A stretch of 64,000 nucleotides of DNA from Batkoa obscura (taxonomy: Eukaryota > Entomophthoromycota > Entomophthoromycetes > Entomophthorales > Batkoaceae). Below the pieces are notes generated by a model. That model worked only from the letters and a program-made list of their open reading frames with translations, was not told the DNA's origin and made no database searches. Positions 11,237 to 24,100 of this stretch are shown piece by piece (position 1 is the stretch's first letter; the number at the start of each line of letters is the position of its first letter). The stretch lies in the NCBI GenBank assembly GCA_030770535.1, contig JASVEC010000021.1, positions 506,001 through 570,000 on the forward strand, given 5' to 3'. The translations under genes and the position numbers were made by a program.

Positions 11237-14071
11237 AATTTAAGCGAATAAGTTGAAATTCAAAGTTTGTTGGAGTATAAATTGGATAAAGAACTAGAAA
11301 TAAGTTTTACCAAACTAAAATATAAACTTAGCTATTAATTAAGAAAAGGATTAGACTTAATCTTAAAAATTGATGAACATAGAAGACTTTCACGGGATAT
11401 TTATACTCTTCAGTTTTGGAAAACCTTTTTAAACGAAATCAATTAAGAAAGTCAAAATCTTAGGTCAGATGCTTTGTTCCTTCTATTTTATTTTATTTTT
11501 AACTGGGTGAAAGTGATCTTTGGGGGATTTTTACTTCTAACCTTAACCAAATTTGGAAGTAAAAAATCTGGTGATAATTTATAATAGAAAAAAGTAGAGA
11601 AAGCATTGATGATAGTACTTTTCAAAGCTGACAAGTAAAGTGGAGGGCATAGATTTGAAATTAATTTTATAAATATAGAAAGTTAAGGTGGAATGAAGAA
11701 TAAATATAAAGCTTACAGCAATTGAATATTTAATCATTTTTGTTTGGTCGGAAATACGAATAAGATCGCATTATATTTGACGAAGCTATAGCTCGCTCGC
11801 TTACTTACAGTTCGAATGTGACGAGTACGAGTTTTCAAATGTAAAAATTATTTCAAACAACATAAAGCCTAATTTAAAATATATTATTAATATTCACGAA
11901 ATATGGATGATACTATAAATTATATTTTTTACTTGATAAAAGCCTAGAAAGCATTAACTGATAATATGATCCAAGTGTGGATAAAAAATGGTAATATGAC
12001 ATTTTGCTCAGCTTAAACAGGTCATTATCGTACCACCCTTAAATAATATAATAAATTGATTGCAAAGAACATAACTGTAAAAATGCTCAGAAAAATTAAT
12101 ATGGAATTTTTAAAGTTTATTTATAGAATAATTGCTATAAACTTTGAGACAAAATTTAACCATAATCTAAGAATAGAACTGTGATTTCCTATATGGAGCA
12201 AATTTGATATTCATTATAAATATCAAAATCACAATATTACCATTTAATGGAATATAAACGTATATTACATTTGTAATGGTCTTAAGCTTTAACTTTTTGT
12301 TATTTAGTTGGATCCTACGTTATTATGTGTCTGTCCTTACATTATTACGTTTGATGCTCATTTCGGCGAATTAAACACTTTCTATTCTTACTGATTTATT
12401 TGTTTATAAGTTATGCCCAACATAAGGTGTGGATTTTATGTATAAACTGAGTGAAATCTTAGCAAACCATACAAATTATTTTTATATAAAAATTTATAAT
12501 AAATTTAATATAAGCATAATAAAAATTTTAATGTAAAATAAAAACACATCAATAAAATATTTAAACCTACTATCTTAATCTTATCTTAAAATATCATGTT
12601 CTCACGTTATAAGACATCAAGTGGAGGTTTTAGGAGCAAAATCTTTTTATAAGAAAGGGGGTAAATAAATTAAATAAAAAGATTGAAGTACCATATGGTT
12701 CAGAATTATCTAGCCTGACACATATGCAGTATATTGCACTCAAATGATGGTACAAACTATTTTTTACAGGATTTTTACATTGAAACTTAATTTGATTACT
12801 TGAAAGGATTTCCTATTTTGTAAATATGGCTTTTTCGGGTTTAATAGATCCAAGTTAGAATTTTAATAATAGCAATTTGAAATATAACCAATAGTATTTA
12901 ATGTAGTTTAAAGTTTTTTATTATTACTTTTAGCATTCTGGTATCGTTTTTTATGCTTTTGATCTTGATATCATTAACTCAAAAATTAAGATAAAAGCAA
13001 AAATGCATTTAATAGAATACTACAGTTTATATTTTATTTAGACTCAGGACTATATTTTGACCTGCCTGTCATCAGATGCATCGTCTGATGATCAGTGTCA
13101 TTGCCATATTACCAAATAAATTTAAAAATGCGAATGGTTTATAATTTTTTGGGGTTACCAACTTCATCATCCTTAGATTAGTCTTTACTTATTTGTATGT
13201 TTTGATCCAGCTGACACAGATTTTAATTATGGTTTCCGGGAATAGTAGGGTAAAGGTGATTCAGTGAATGAATTTAAACGTTGAGTTTTTTTACAGGTAT
13301 TTGTTCTTTAAAAATATTAGTTAATGGAGAAATGGGGGTAATGTAATTTTTTGAAAATTCCTGAAATTTGTTTACTTAACTTATTCACAATATAGGTCAA
13401 AAGTGGAACATCGTTCAAAATATGTGGTAATGTTTATTCATTTAAGAATAGAAATTAGGCTTCAGCTTCAAAATAAGGCAGTAGTACAAATCATATTACA
13501 AAATTCTAGCTAAATAGCGCTGGAACCAAAACAGATTTAATAAAACTTCCATTTTGAATTTTTTTAAATTTTGCGGTACTTTTAATATTTTAATAATCTT
13601 AGATTGACAGTCTTAATATCTGTTTACCACAGCACTCCATAGTATAAAATATGGGATATTAGAAATTAAGTATATGATATACAAAGTTTTTCATAAACGA
13701 GAAAAATCTTAAATTATCTTAAAATGGAATACTTTGAATAAAAATAATTATTAGAGTAGGAAATATAATAAGTTCATTTCTTTAATGTTTTTGATATACT
13801 TTTTATTATTAATTGTAGTATAAATTTGTTATTAATTAATTCAAAAAAAATAAACATACTAGTTTTAGCTGATTTTTTACAAACCTGGCTTTTTAGGATT
13901 TTAAATTTATTTGAAAAGAACAAGATTAAAATCAAGTTATATATTAATTTGTTTAGGTTTTGGGCTGTAAAAAATGTAGACAGTTATATATATGTATATT
14001 TCTATAGTACCTGGGTATATGAAATATTTCTAAGCATTTATTTTAAAATAAAAGTTTTTCAATATTATTTT
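11237..14071. other. large intergenic region
   Basis: About 2.8 kb AT-rich spacer without MITE copies. It contains a short GC-richer island (about 11750-11830) of unknown nature and a small stem-loop at 13069-13091. I found no credible exon chain on either strand. A 91-residue Phe/Tyr/Lys/Ile-rich frame at 13826-14101 is judged a base-composition artefact and runs into the inverted-repeat element. Confidence 0.4.
13069..13091. repeat. short perfect stem-loop
   Basis: TCATCAGA and TCTGATGA flank a 7-nt loop. It is unusually GC-rich for this spacer. Function unknown. Confidence 0.4.
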
Positions 14072-14492
14072 TATAGTTTACGCACTTTTCTAAAAAAGTG
14101 ACTTTGATTTTTTTTGCTATTTACTTGAAAATAAATTTATGCATTTTTATGTAAGATAAGTTTGAAAGCTAGGCTGAAACTAAAAATAAGATTTTTTAAG
14201 TCACTTTTATCCATTTCCTATGTAGCATAAAATTTCAAAAAAAACTGCTAAGACTGGACAAAACGTTTGAACATGAATTATTCTAAAATCAAGCAAAAGA
14301 ACAAAAAATTTGTAACACTTGATGCTCAGTTCAATTTTGTAGAAAAATAAATTGGATAATTTAAATTGAGTTTTTCAACTAACTTGTGCAAAAAATATAG
14401 CTAAATTTGTATGAAAATACGTAAATTTTTTCAAGTAATGGTAAATTTTTACTGTGAAATGTTCACTTTTTTGTAAATGTGCGTAAACTATA
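14072..14492. mobile_element. inverted-repeat (foldback/MITE-like) element, family C
   Basis: The left end TATAGTTTACGCACTT (from 14073) is matched in reverse complement by GTGCGTAAACTATA (to 14492), followed inward by AAAAAAGTGA-type sequence. Weaker complementarity continues to about 75-80 nt (ACTTGAAAA...). The total length of about 420 bp and lack of coding capacity fit a non-autonomous DNA transposon. It is a single copy in this window, so the family assignment is tentative. Confidence 0.5.
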
Positions 14493-15168
14493 CATAGATA
14501 AAATAAAACAGTGGAACAAAGATAAACCATTAATATTGTTTATTTCTAAAGATATATTTTTTGAAATGATTTTCAAATCAACAATAAATTTTCTATTGCG
14601 CTAGTTAGTGAAATACTTTCGCTTGCTTATTGTATTTCTCATACCAATCTTTATTAAATTAGTAATTTTATTTTCATATTGATTTCATATTACTTTTTTT
14701 ATACTATAGACTTAAAACAGGGTTAACGCATTGTTATATCTAAATAATGTCAATTTAAGTTTATTTACGTTGGTTAAGCTACAGAGGAATAAAACCAAAT
14801 AATAGCCTTAGTATTAAATATACTTGTTTTTCTACAAAATGTTACACCCATGGTTCTGTTAATTTCCAATTATGTTAAAAGTTTGTTTTTTAAAATAGTT
14901 AGTCTATAGTTTTATTTTTCTTAATAATATTATACTTTTGAAATCTTTTATAATATCCATTGAAATATATAAATTTCAATTATCTTAGTTTGATTTGAGC
15001 TGTATTATTTTATTATCTAAAATGGTCAAACAATAATAAAATACAGACTCCATGCCAAAAATATTAATTTGGAAATATTTTATAGTATCGGGGCTATTTT
15101 CATGTTTTTTAAAATTAAATATAATTTGTAAAAATTTATTAAATAATAAAATGAATATATTATTGAAT
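14493..15168. other. intergenic, 3' flank of the RasGEF gene
   Basis: AT-rich spacer with nothing recognised; it must contain the RasGEF 3' UTR and polyadenylation site. Confidence 0.35.
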
Positions 15169-18100
15169 TTAAAAATAAGCTACAAGAGCAAGGTCAACAT
15201 CTTTATCGGTAATAGCCAACTCTTTTACTGCTTGTTTAGATTTGGTAGTTAATGCTGGCTGTTTGTTCCCCCTTGGTTCTAACGCTAATGAATTATTGTA
15301 ATATTTATCTTCATCCCAGATTTCGTTCGCTCTTTTAAGCCAAGCTTTAATCCGTATTTGTAACTCTTTAACTTCAATTATATTATAGGGTACTTGGAAT
15401 TTTTGTATCTCTTGGACAATTGAAACGGTTCTAGCGTATTTTGCAAAATTCACCAACTTAAATCTGTCATCTCCACCTTCTTGGAAAGCTGAATTTCCTT
15501 CATCTGTAAACGTTAAATCAGTAAGATAAATGCCTAAAAATGGTAAACAAGGTGGTAAAGTGGTTTTTAATACGTTTCTATACTCAGCATAGTTTTTGCT
15601 ATGATCAGTGGCTTTTCGCAATTGATCAAACGTTTGCTGAAATTTAGGTGGAAGTATTGCCCAAGTTCTTTTTAATCTAGCAATCATAGACGAATTTAAG
15701 GCACCAACAATAGGTATTAAAGAATTATAATTTTTTAATATTAAAAGGTTTTCTCCTACTTTGATGAAATATTTAACTATATTACATCTCTTTTTAACGT
15801 CTGGCTCTTTTAAAATACAATCACATATAAGCGAAGTAATTTCGTTGGTAGTATCAGTCATCATCCGAACATATTTAACTGAAGGAGAGTCTTTTTTGGA
15901 AAATTCAAGTCCAATAAGTTCATGTGGTAAAATACCACAAAAAGATTTACAATCCATTATTGTTAACTGCCTAGCTACTTCCATCGGATCCAAATCCGTA
16001 ATTCGAAAAGGTAAGGTTGTAAGTAAAGATTTAACTATACCTTTTCCAATATTGGGTAATGGTGGTGGAATATTTGGAAGCTTTGCTAGTGCTGAAGCTT
16101 TCTTTAATTCCATTGATTTTGAAATAGCTAATTTAGAAGATTCATTTTCTTGTTTGTACGATTCTAACAGGCTTTCACAGTTCTTTAGAAGCCTTGTAGC
16201 AACCGAAGGCATGCATTCCATAATCGGGCCACTAACAAAAGTCATTAACTTTTCCAATATTGGTCCATCATCTTTGATATAAAAATATGACTCAAGCCAA
16301 ATTTTCAAAACGTTATTGACCCTTATTTTAACAGCGGTTTGTTTATGTGTTCTCCAAATATCAAGGCGTTGTTCATTTATTCCCTCAGGTGGTTTAATTA
16401 AATATCTTTCAATTAGATGATCAAGGAATATTGGGGGTTTACAGAAAGCTCTAAAGGTTAATAAGAATGTCTCAATAAACTTTGAATCAATAGAACTATC
16501 GTGCAAAGTAAGTTTTTCGACAAGTGCTTTAATCGTAGCGTAAATCAACATTCCATCTTTGTATTTCACTTCTTCATCTGTGTAATCATAGCCTAGAAAA
16601 TCCAATTCACTTATATCGATACCGTTTACTATTTGTGATGATCTCCTTCTATCAACTTTTGGTGTAACAGTCTTTTCAGAACTATCCATGTTTAAATTTG
16701 AACCAATGTTACTGTCTGATACCGTCAAGCTTCTATTGCTTTCTTTAGATGCGACAGCTGCGGTGGCTTTAGCTGCAGCAATAGCATGGGCATTGTTCCC
16801 TCCCATGACACTGGATGCAGACCCTCTTCTAGAGCTATTTCCAGACTTATTACCAATATCTATGGATCCCTTCCTCGAGGTTGATGGTGAAGACTTTCTT
16901 GAGTTTGCTTGACTGGTATCATTATTGGATCCTCCACTCCGACCTGATAAGATTGAAGAGTTAGAACCCCTCCTTGGCCCAGATTTTTTACCATTTTGAT
17001 TCTGGTTAGCTCTGTTAAGGTAATATGGATTGGGGGGTATGGGTTCGCCAGCCATAAATTCAGCTCCATGAGGTGCAATATATGTCAATCTTAAATTTTT
17101 ATTTTTTGTTTTATTAAATATACCAGCAATAGCATAAATAGTTGTTAATTTCCTTTTAGTTAAATTGACTGTATTGACTGATGGTCTACGATCATCAGAA
17201 ATTGTCTGCTCCGTTAAATTAGCCACATCAACTGACTTTCTCATATCTGGAGAGTTACCTAGACTGTTTTTGACACGAGTATTTTGGACACTATCTTCTT
17301 GTGCTAAAACAGTATGTGCTGTAGATGCGAATTCATCATCCGATTCAGCTGCTGACGCAAGTTTTTGAATAACTGGCTTTGATTCAGATTCTTCTCCATC
17401 AATAGAAGCATCTCTTTGACCCTCTTTTACACTTTTGGATGATTCTGACTTTTGACTCCCTTTTAATGATGATGCTTCAATTTTATTGTCATTCAATTCG
17501 ATCGGCAAATTTCCACCCTCAATTTCAACGTCAATTTTCGATATATCAATTTCTTCATTTCCAGCTAATTCATTAGCATCACTTTCATTTTCATTTTCAT
17601 TTTCATTTTCATTTTCATTTTTATCCTCATTTTGAGAAGAGCTTTCGGTATCATCGATACTAGACTCGATTGTAGTTTCATTTACAGTCAAGTTGTTTGT
17701 TTCATTATCTGAATCATTCTTTGGTGGTGTACTCAATATACTTAAGGTTGGTGATCTGGATGGTGGTCCAGGCAAATAGAAATTTGGATAGTTAGTTTCA
17801 AGATCAAAATCATTTAATAATGTAACGGATATACGCTTTGGATTTATAATAAACTCATTTTGTTCCTGGTTTACTCTTATAGGAGAATCTTCTTTGCTTA
17901 AACTTATGCTCGATGCAGGGTTATCCGATTTTAAGTCCTCTGAGGCCAGCTTGCTTCCGCCTTGTCCTTCTTCTGAATAGTCTGAATCGTCTGAATCAAT
18001 GGTATTTGAAGTGACAGATGTCGAGCCATTTTTTATAAATAAATCGACGGAGCTTTCACTATAGTTTTCGCTACTTAGTTCTTGAGTTTTTAAGCTATTA

Positions 18101-21100
18101 TCTTTATCTATATTTGGACTAGTCTCTATTCCTGAATCAGAAGATACCTCTGTATTGTCTATGTTGCTTTCAGTAAAATCAAGTCCTTGATCTGTAGTAA
18201 TTTCATCTTCGCTTAAAATTTTATCAACATATTCAATTTCAGATAACTCGCTAATAGTTTGAATTGAGTTTATAGATCTTAGACTTTGCTCAACTACCTT
18301 GTGCTCAGAGCTCGTTGTTACTTCATCGTTTGTACAATGTATAGAATCGTATGTATCTTGCTCATAGATAGAATTGTTTTTAGATGAGTATTCCTCTACC
18401 AAATTCTCATTTGAAATCGGCCAATCTTCTTCGTTTTTATCCTCAACACCTGAAGATCCCACCAATTCTTGGTATCTTTTCAATAGCTCATCTTCATTCC
18501 CAGTTATATCAGGGAGTTTTTCGATGATTATATTTTCTTGATCGAGCACTATATTTGAGTTTGTTCTTGAATCAACTTCCCTACTAATTAGACCTAAATT
18601 TTCTTGAGTACCTTTACCTAAATCTAAAACTATTAAAATCTATTTAAAAGCTATAAAAGTGAAAATTACCCCTACTTCCTATTGATTCGTCATCACTAGG
18701 GGAATACCCCTCTCTGTCAGTATCAATATCAGTATCAATATCAGTATCAATATCACTAGCTTTAAGATCAGCTATATTAAATTCAGAACTGTCAGATCCA
18801 TCATTTTCTGAAAGTTTGCTCTCACTTGTTCCATTAATAATATTACTATCAAAAGTAACTAAGTTCATCTTATTGCTGTTACTGTATTGTTGACTTATGT
18901 TCTGAGGCGATTCAGCAATAACACTAGTATCAGAGATAATTTTTTCAAAGCTAATGTTATCATTTTCATTTTGCGAAGATTGATTCAGTATCAGATCAAT
19001 AGTATTGTCAGTGATTGGTTTTTCTTCTTGATTTGATAAACTCATATTTGGAAAAGTCGACGATTTTGGTGTACTAGCAGAGGATTTTTCAGATCCTAAA
19101 TTCTTTTGAGTATCTTCTACCTCAGTCGAAGCCCCAGATGAAACTGATTCAGCTATTGGGCTTAATTCTCTGTCAAGATAGTCATCAGGAATTTCTAGGT
19201 CTTCTCTAGGAGCTAAACCTTTTTTAATATCATTCATTGATTCAAATTCTCGCAGTATATGAATGTCCTTTTTGATTTTTCCATCTTTCGTATCAAGAGG
19301 ATCCGTTCTGTCTTCGATATCACCCAGATCATCATTATTCCGTGAAAATGATTTCCCAGAAAAAACTGTATTTAATTCCTTAGGTTTTTTATTATCAAAG
19401 CCTTCATATTGTAGATCTTCTGGTAGGCTTTTTTTATATTCTTGAATTCCAACAGAAGAATCTGATTTAACCCTTGGAAAGCTTATATTAACTAATCTAT
19501 CAGATGTATCTGTACCAGCTGAATCATCACTTGTTTCATTATTATTCGACATGTCCTTTTCGAGCACAACGCCTGATTCCCCATTTAGTTCATCTTCAAT
19601 AGTGGTGCTACTGGACTCAGTTTCATCTTTATTGGTTTGCTTATTTCTCAATAAATCTTTATCCTCAATATCGGTTGACTTTACAAGTCTCTCACTCTCA
19701 ACCAAATAATCAGGAAGTGGAGATATATCTTGATCGCTCTCAGGAAATTCATCAGAAATCGGGGTAATATCTTGGTCATCTTCTGAACTTAAGTTATCAT
19801 CATCCAAACTTTTACTATCTTGTTTATGTAGAGAAGAATCTGGGGCTAGAGTAGGTTTTTGGGTTTTTTTCATAAATCTCTCTAAGTTTTCAGAAACTAA
19901 TTCAGAGTTCAAATAAGCTTCATTGCTCTCTAATAAGGTGTTGTATTCATTTTGGCTATTTACCTTCGAGTTCAGCTCTGAAGGAACTAACTTGTCGCCT
20001 TCCCATAAAAATAGTGAGGTTGGTGCTGAATATTTGACTCTAGACTTCAGTGAAAGATACTCTTTTGTGGGGAGAATAATCTCTTCATAACTTTTCTCTT
20101 TGAGTAAATTTTTTTTAAAAGCCCTATAAGCCTCTCTACTTTTTCTGCTAAGCCTATAGTAGTACTCACTACTTTCTTTACAAGCGATTATAATTCCTTC
20201 ATATTCGGTTTTCCTTATTCTTCTTTTATTGTTTTTTCCTTCACTTAATGATTTTTCGGTTACCAATTGTGAATCAACTGCTTTTTTGACATTGCTCGAA
20301 TTCATTGAAGTTACCATCTCAATTGGGTTACTTTCACCAGAAGTTATGTTGCTACTCATATTGGAATTCGATGATCCAGAACCATGGTTGTTTAGGATTG
20401 ATCTTTTTTCAAGTTTAAGATCATTTTCAATTTCGTCAAAGGATCCCGATTTCATAGTTAGAGAATTATTCTTCAGCTCGGATATGATTGAAGATGAGTC
20501 AGTTGAGATTTTGCTTTGAATTTCTATGTCATCCTCCTTAACTAGCTCAACACTTGGCTCTGACTTCAATGGAACCGTATCATTATGTTTATCGGATATT
20601 TGATCTGTGTCTTGACTCGAATCCAATTCTGGAGCTTCTTCATCTACCTCACTTTCTTTATCCATCTTTCTTATTAACTCCTCAGCTTCTTCTTTTATTA
20701 CTTCAAAATCCATTCTGCTAATGTTATTTAAACTTGAGTTTTTTGACCCTTCTATTTGAAGATTATCGCCTTCATCATTTGAAGGAAATCCATCTTTTTG
20801 GTCTGAATCAACTATTAACATTTAAAATAAGTTGTTATATAAAAATAGTTGTATTAAATTACCTATAGATTTGAGCCCTGGTAATTCACTTGGATGAGAT
20901 TGTTTGGTATCTACTAAGCCCTCACTTACGTCATCAACCACTTTCTCAATCCCTTCATTTTGACCTATACTTTTTGTACTGCTATCAGAGGAAATACACA
21001 AGCCATTGTTACTTGAATCAACGTGATTACTTGTACTATCTTTAGTACTATTATCCGAATCTAGGTAATTAATTATACTAATCTTAGTATTGTTATTCAA

Positions 21101-24100
21101 ATCTGGTTGGTTAGTCATACTGGTTTCAGTATTATTATTTAAATCTGGCTGATCAATCTTATTAATTCGATTACTTTTATTACTGAACGTTCTACTTGAA
21201 TGTTGATTGTCATCGATTTCATTAAAAAACACGCCGTGATTAAAATTCAAATCATCCAAAGCTTCATTTAGCAAGCTATCATTATCTGTAGTGTTGCTAA
21301 CATTATCACTTCTATGTAATGTGTTCACTTTAAGGTCTTTTTTAAATTCAATTGTAAATGTTTTTGACGTATTATAATTGCTTTCACTTAATTGAAAATT
21401 TAAAAATGAGTTTCTTCTTTTTACAGGACTTGACGTTGATCTGTAAAACTTTAATGAACGTTGATATTGACAAGGATAATTATTAGTGTTAAATAAATTC
21501 ATCTTTTCAATGTTTTCGTTTTCAGTATCTCGACAATTAAATTGGGTAATCAAATTATACACGTTTAAAACCTTATTATTATTGGTTGGCGATACTGCTT
21601 TTTCACGGTTTAACTCTCCAGAGTTGAATGATATGTTTCTAAAAGAAGGCTGAGTTGATAGATATGTACTTTGTAGATCAAATAAAGAAATAGAAGTGTC
21701 GGTAGTTGTAGTTGTAGTTGTACTTGTTGATGTAGATCTAGAACTAATAGAAATTGAAGAGATCCTATCTAATTCTTTATGCTCAGCCTCTAACATTTCT
21801 TCAAATGTTTTGTTTTTAGTATCCCATTTTTCAAAATCAATAAGACTTTTTCTAAGAGCTTCTTTAGCCAATTCTGGGTTCCTTGCTTGTTCTTCTTGCT
21901 CTCTCCTAATTGAATTTAACGATTCCAAGTCTTTGATTAACTCTTTTAACCTTGATAGCTCTTTATTAGTTCCTAAATTCTCTAAAAGAATGTCGAATTT
22001 TTCTATTGACTGAGCAAATGTATCTAAAAAGGTATAATCGTTAAGCAAGCATTTACTGACCAATAAAAGCTCCTCATATTCCTTTATAATGGAAATATAG
22101 AGTATATTCAGGCTTTGTTTTACTTCAAGATCTTTAAACTCTCCTTTTTCGGATATTGACAAAATCTCTTCCAAATCATTAAAAATTGCATCTTTTCTAA
22201 GCGTAAACTCTCTTAGTAAATCAAACCTTAGATCCATATCATTGGATTCAACATTCTCTTTATAATTTTTAATCCCCAAACAATCCAAAATAGCAAATAA
22301 ACGGCACAAGCATCTTGTAGCTTTTTCTAGATAATCATTATAAAAATCGAAGTTGAATTCCAAATCCAAAATCATTTGAAATAGTTTCTCTAATAAATCT
22401 ACCGGCTCTGCAGAATAATCATCAACTAAATTGGCTAAAGCTTTGCGACATATATTACTATCTCTTAGCATAATTTTAGATGTTTTGCCTTCTTGCTTCA
22501 TTAAAACCACCTTTTCATTTTCTTTTTTAAAGTGAAGATCATCATCATCATCAGATACATTAATAGTTACATTTTCTCGTCTAAATAGTATAATATTATG
22601 GCCGTCACCAATGGAATGGGCTGATCTATTTGATATAATACTACATCTCCTTCCCTTAGGTTTATTTGAATCCATCGAATTCGTATTTTTATTGTTGTTG
22701 ATTTCTACACAAGTACTATTGTTTTCTGCCTTTAACATTTCAACTTCGAGCATTGAATCTTCATTTTTATCGTATGATTTAATCGATGATTTTTCGCTTT
22801 CATTGCCTTCTTTACTTTCTGATTCTTCATGTAGGATATCTTCCAGTTTTATTGTCTTTGCCGATAAAGTTGAAGCCCGAAGACTACTCCTGGTTTTACC
22901 CGAGTTGTCGACCTTGTATTGTTTAATTGTTGTAGTGGATATAACTGAATCCCTATTCATTTGATTCATACTTGACTTGGTTGATAATTGATATTCCTCT
23001 AAAGTTTCCATTTTTTCTTTAAGCTTTATCCTGGGCTCATCTTTATCTGAATTAATTTCTTCATTTGATGACTCCGTCAGGATGTTACCTTCTCTTTTAT
23101 TAGGTTTTCTATCAATTTCTTCGATAGACATCTCTGTTGAATTATCATGCTGGATTCTACTTGAAGTAATGGATATGGAGTCATTGTGTTGTGTTGAATC
23201 TCCGACAGTTTTATTATTGTCAATTTTGCTATGCATGCTATTGCCATCCATATTAATTTTATTTGAAGCTCGACTGCTTATGGTAGAATGAATAGAATTT
23301 GATTTACCTAAACCATTGGAATCTCTAGACTTTATTGAAGATGCTTTACTTGTTTGCACAATACTTTCATCTAATTTCGAATCCATTGATTGAGTTTCCT
23401 CATCTTTTGGCGCTTTCTGTGTTTTTATAGGTTTAGAATTACTTTTATTTGAATTTATTGAAACTTTGTCTTCTAACACCTCTTGTTTATCGTCTAAGTT
23501 GCTAATAGAGCCCTTTGACCTCAATGATAAATTCTCTTTACTAAAATACTCATGGTCAGCTAATTCAATGCTTTGCTTTTCGCTATTGTCTGGGTTTTCA
23601 TTGCAGTTAGTATTTACTGCGTTATTTAATACTATGTTTATAGAAGATCTATCTGGCTCATCAAAAGACATTTTAATTTTATCAATCTGATCTATCGGTA
23701 TATCAACTTTAATATCAATGGAGCTAATGTTTAATATGCCATTTGTAGAAGATTCATGTACTTCAACATTGTTAACTTGCTTTGAGTTAGTTTCGAATGA
23801 ATTTATGGAAGTTCCTTTTGACATACTTGATTTCACAGATTTCGTATTACTAACCATACTTAAGTTACTTGTCATATTGGATATATATGACTCTTCTACA
23901 AGAGAGCTCTGATCTGAGTGATCTTCTAAGTAATCAGACTCCTCCTCCGAATCTCGGTAATTTGATGGATGGGATGTTGAATAATCAGAATCCTCTACTG
24001 ATTCAATTGGAGTTGAATCATACCCAGTTGACGATATTGTCTCACTAGTTGTTTCAGTTTCATCAGAACTTGAGGTCAAAAACGAATTTATGCTCGGTTT

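Noticed and set aside
13826-14101. 91-residue Phe/Tyr/Ile/Lys-rich frame
   Set aside because: Composition is what AT-rich random DNA yields, and it ends in the terminal repeat of the 14072-14492 element.
18644-20821. Separate acidic protein genes at 18644-20821, 20822-24361, 24507-24800 and 24993-25616
   Set aside because: Phase-matched splice sites join them to the RasGEF exon; none has its own convincing start codon except the 25616 ATG.
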